Program-made: the position numbers and the translations under genes
The notes under the pieces: model-generated
Told to the model about the DNA's origin: nothing
Database searches by the model: none
The model's input: the letters and a program-made list of their open reading frames with translations, nothing else
Shown: positions 62,581-64,000 of the stretch, in pieces
How positions within the stretch are numbered: position 1 is the stretch's first letter
How the letters are laid out: every line of letters starts with the position of its first letter
DNA from: Hellea sp.
GTDB taxonomy: Bacteria > Pseudomonadota > Alphaproteobacteria > Caulobacterales > Maricaulaceae
Direction of reading: 5' to 3'
Assembly: GCA_028224375.1 (NCBI GenBank)
Contig: JAOIVW010000016.1
Coordinates: 1 to 64,000, forward strand
Length of the DNA: 64,000 nt

Positions 62581-62810
62581 GACCTACGCCACGTCCAACC
62601 TTCTGGAGATTTGTCAATTGCGCCGCATACTCTACATGTTGCTACTGTGTATTTTGGCGAACCATCACAATTAATTTTGGTCTTACTAAGCCTAGCCCTC
62701 CCAAATCGTTTTTTGTCACATCCATTGCAGAAGAATTGAACTCTTTCCTCATATGGAATGTTCAAAGCATATCTTGGAAGCTTCATTTTTGGGTAAAACC
62801 GCTTGTCCAT
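62577..62810 (-). CDS. small zinc-ribbon-like protein behind mcm
   Basis: A 77-residue basic protein. Two C-x2-C knuckles (FFCNGCDKKRFGRARLS and ATCRVCGAIDKSPEGW) separated by about 30 residues suggest a zinc ribbon. The N-terminus is KMKLPRYALNIPYEERVQ. The ATG is four bases after the mcm stop, and the TGA overlaps an ATG leading into the mcm-tail copy. AT-rich compared with mcm. Function unknown; I do not recognise the family. Confidence 0.6.
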   Translation of the reverse strand: MDKRFYPKMKLPRYALNIPYEERVQFFCNGCDKKRFGRARLSKTKINCDGSPKYTVATCRVCGAIDKSPEGWTWRRS

Positions 62811-62814
62811 TGCT

Positions 62815-64000
62815 TTAGGCCCCCTGACTGAGCCGCATATTTACGACTTCCAAGACTTCAAGCACCGCTTCGGGGATGTTTGTTCCGGGCGGGAAGACGG
62901 CTTTTGCGCCCATTTCTTTTAGCGTTTCGACGTCTTCGGGCGGGACGACGCCGCCGACGATAATCATGATATCATTGCGGCCCTGCGCCTTTAGCTCATC
63001 GCGCAGGCTTGGGACGAGGTTGAGGTGACCTGCGGCGAGGGAGCTTGCGGCGATAACATCGACATCATTTTCTATGCCCATTTTGGCGCTTTCTTCGGGA
63101 GTCTGGAAAAGGGGCCCGATGACCACGTCAAAGCCGATATCTTTGAACGCTGTGGCGACGACTTTTTGGCCGCGATCATGGCCGTCTTGACCCATTTTAG
63201 CGATCATGACTCTAGGCTTGCGGCCTTCGAGCTCGGCAAAGGCGTTGATGCGCCGCACGGCTTCGGCATAGCTTGGGTTGCGCTTATCAAAGGCGCTTGA
63301 ATAAACACCTGTGACCCCTGCAGGCTTTGCTTCATATCGGCCCCAGACTTTCTCAAGTGCAGAAGAGATTTCGCCGACTGTCGCTTTCTTGCGTGCCGCA
63401 TCGACGGCGAGGGCGAGCAGGTTGCCGTTTCCTGTATCGGCAGATTTAGTAAGGGCGTCGAGGGCGGCCATAGTCGCGCCTGTATCGCGGTCGGCTTTGA
63501 GCTGGTTGATACGCGCAATCTGGCCGTTACGGACTTTGTCATTATCCACCTTCAAAATTGGAATATCATCTTTCTCATCCGAGAGATATTTGTTCACGCC
63601 GACAACGGTTTGCGCGCCGCTATCAATACGGGCTTGGGTGCGGGCGGCGGATTCTTCGATGCGCAGTTTCGGAATGCCCGCTTCAATCGCGGCAGCCATG
63701 CCGCCAAGGGCTTCGACTTCCTCAATATGGGCGAGGGCTTTTGCGGCAAGGTCATGGGTGAGGCGTTCGACATAAAAGCTGCCGCCCCAAGGGTCGATTT
63801 GATCACAATGCTTACCTTCGGTTTGTAGGAAAATCTGCGTGTTACGGGCGATACGCGCTGAGAAATCAGTCGGCAGGGCGAGCGCTTCATCAAGGGAATT
63901 GGTGTGCAAGCTTTGTGTATGTCCGTCCACTGCGGCCATAGCTTCGATATGGGTGCGGCCTACATTATTGAACACATCCTGAGCGGTCAGTGACCAGCCT
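62815..64000 (-). CDS. mcm: methylmalonyl-CoA mutase, C-terminal part (gene runs off the window)
   Basis: 395 codons of the 3' part; the 5' end is outside. The catalytic barrel end shows LTAQDVFNNVGRTHIEAMAAVDGHTQSLHTNSLDEALALPTD and the C-terminal B12 domain contains MIAKMGQDGHDRGQKVVATAFKDIGFDVVIGPLF (cobalamin His in DGHDRG) and IIVGGVVPPEDVE. It rearranges methylmalonyl-CoA to succinyl-CoA, the step after propionyl-CoA carboxylase. The frame is open to the window edge without a start. A cargo gene and a copied tail follow its stop. Confidence 0.95.
   Translation of the reverse strand, partial: GWSLTAQDVFNNVGRTHIEAMAAVDGHTQSLHTNSLDEALALPTDFSARIARNTQIFLQTEGKHCDQIDPWGGSFYVERLTHDLAAKALAHIEEVEALGGMAAAIEAGIPKLRIEESAARTQARIDSGAQTVVGVNKYLSDEKDDIPILKVDNDKVRNGQIARINQLKADRDTGATMAALDALTKSADTGNGNLLALAVDAARKKATVGEISSALEKVWGRYEAKPAGVTGVYSSAFDKRNPSYAEAVRRINAFAELEGRKPRVMIAKMGQDGHDRGQKVVATAFKDIGFDVVIGPLFQTPEESAKMGIENDVDVIAASSLAAGHLNLVPSLRDELKAQGRNDIMIIVGGVVPPEDVETLKEMGAKAVFPPGTNIPEAVLEVLEVVNMRLSQGA

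Overview
The window is a 64 kb chromosomal segment from a Gram-negative bacterium, most likely an alphaproteobacterium of the Maricaulales/Hyphomonadaceae type. This is inferred from protein flavour and gene order: lptF-lptG-surA-pdxA-rsmA opposite pepA-holC, fabD-fabG-acpP-fabF-mltG-yicC-gmk, a cysNC fusion, a DUF3126 gene, and a long coiled-coil protein of intermediate-filament type. No phage structural gene, transposase, integrase, rRNA or CRISPR array is visible. There is one tRNA, Leu(UAA).

Layout. 0-1.2 kb: partial VOC protein, soxR, a small 2OG-oxygenase-like protein, tRNA-Leu. 1.3-7.7 kb: sulfate activation (cysD with an unusual N-terminal extension, cysNC, a DHH phosphoesterase), then a lipoprotein, a membrane protein and a hydrolase. 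7.8-15.5 kb: Old Yellow Enzyme, methyltransferase, formaldehyde detoxification (fghA and frmA) split by a ParE/Phd-like toxin-antitoxin pair and a molybdenum hydroxylase pair. 15.6-23.4 kb: acyltransferase, queF, alanine/sodium symporter, cysE, gamma carbonic anhydrase, a GYF_2 protein, rhomboid protease, large membrane protein. 23.4-31.6 kb: filament-like protein, then the fatty acid synthesis and cell-envelope cluster ending with gmk. 31.7-35.8 kb: small, exported and membrane proteins of unknown role. 35.8-45.3 kb: LPS export and outer-membrane protein biogenesis cluster, pepA, holC, a methionine sulfoxide reductase, a LOG-type hydrolase and an Ig-like anchored protein. 45.3-49.7 kb: RND efflux pump with adaptor. 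49.9-56 kb: propionyl-CoA carboxylase (pccB, pccA) with several accessory genes between the two subunits. 56-64 kb: sterol desaturase-like enzyme, YheT-like hydrolase, folE, accessory genes, and the 3' part of methylmalonyl-CoA mutase (mcm) at the edge.

The most striking structure is at the propionyl-CoA pathway genes. Accessory genes sit immediately behind the stop codon of pccB and of mcm, or end exactly on the start codon of pccA, and each insertion is accompanied by a diverged partial copy of the core gene end: a second pccB 3' tail, a second pccA 5' head and a second mcm 3' tail. Every cargo gene ends in an ATGA overlap with the real or duplicated core sequence. No recombinase is present. 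I read this as cargo brought in together with homologous gene ends from related lineages, forming an accretion hotspot that includes a TIR-domain protein typical of anti-phage defence. Other points of interest are the N-terminal DNA-binding-like domain on CysD next to a perfect palindrome, a candidate SoxR box, a GYF_2/Cas2-like fusion, and the absence of lptD from its usual position.
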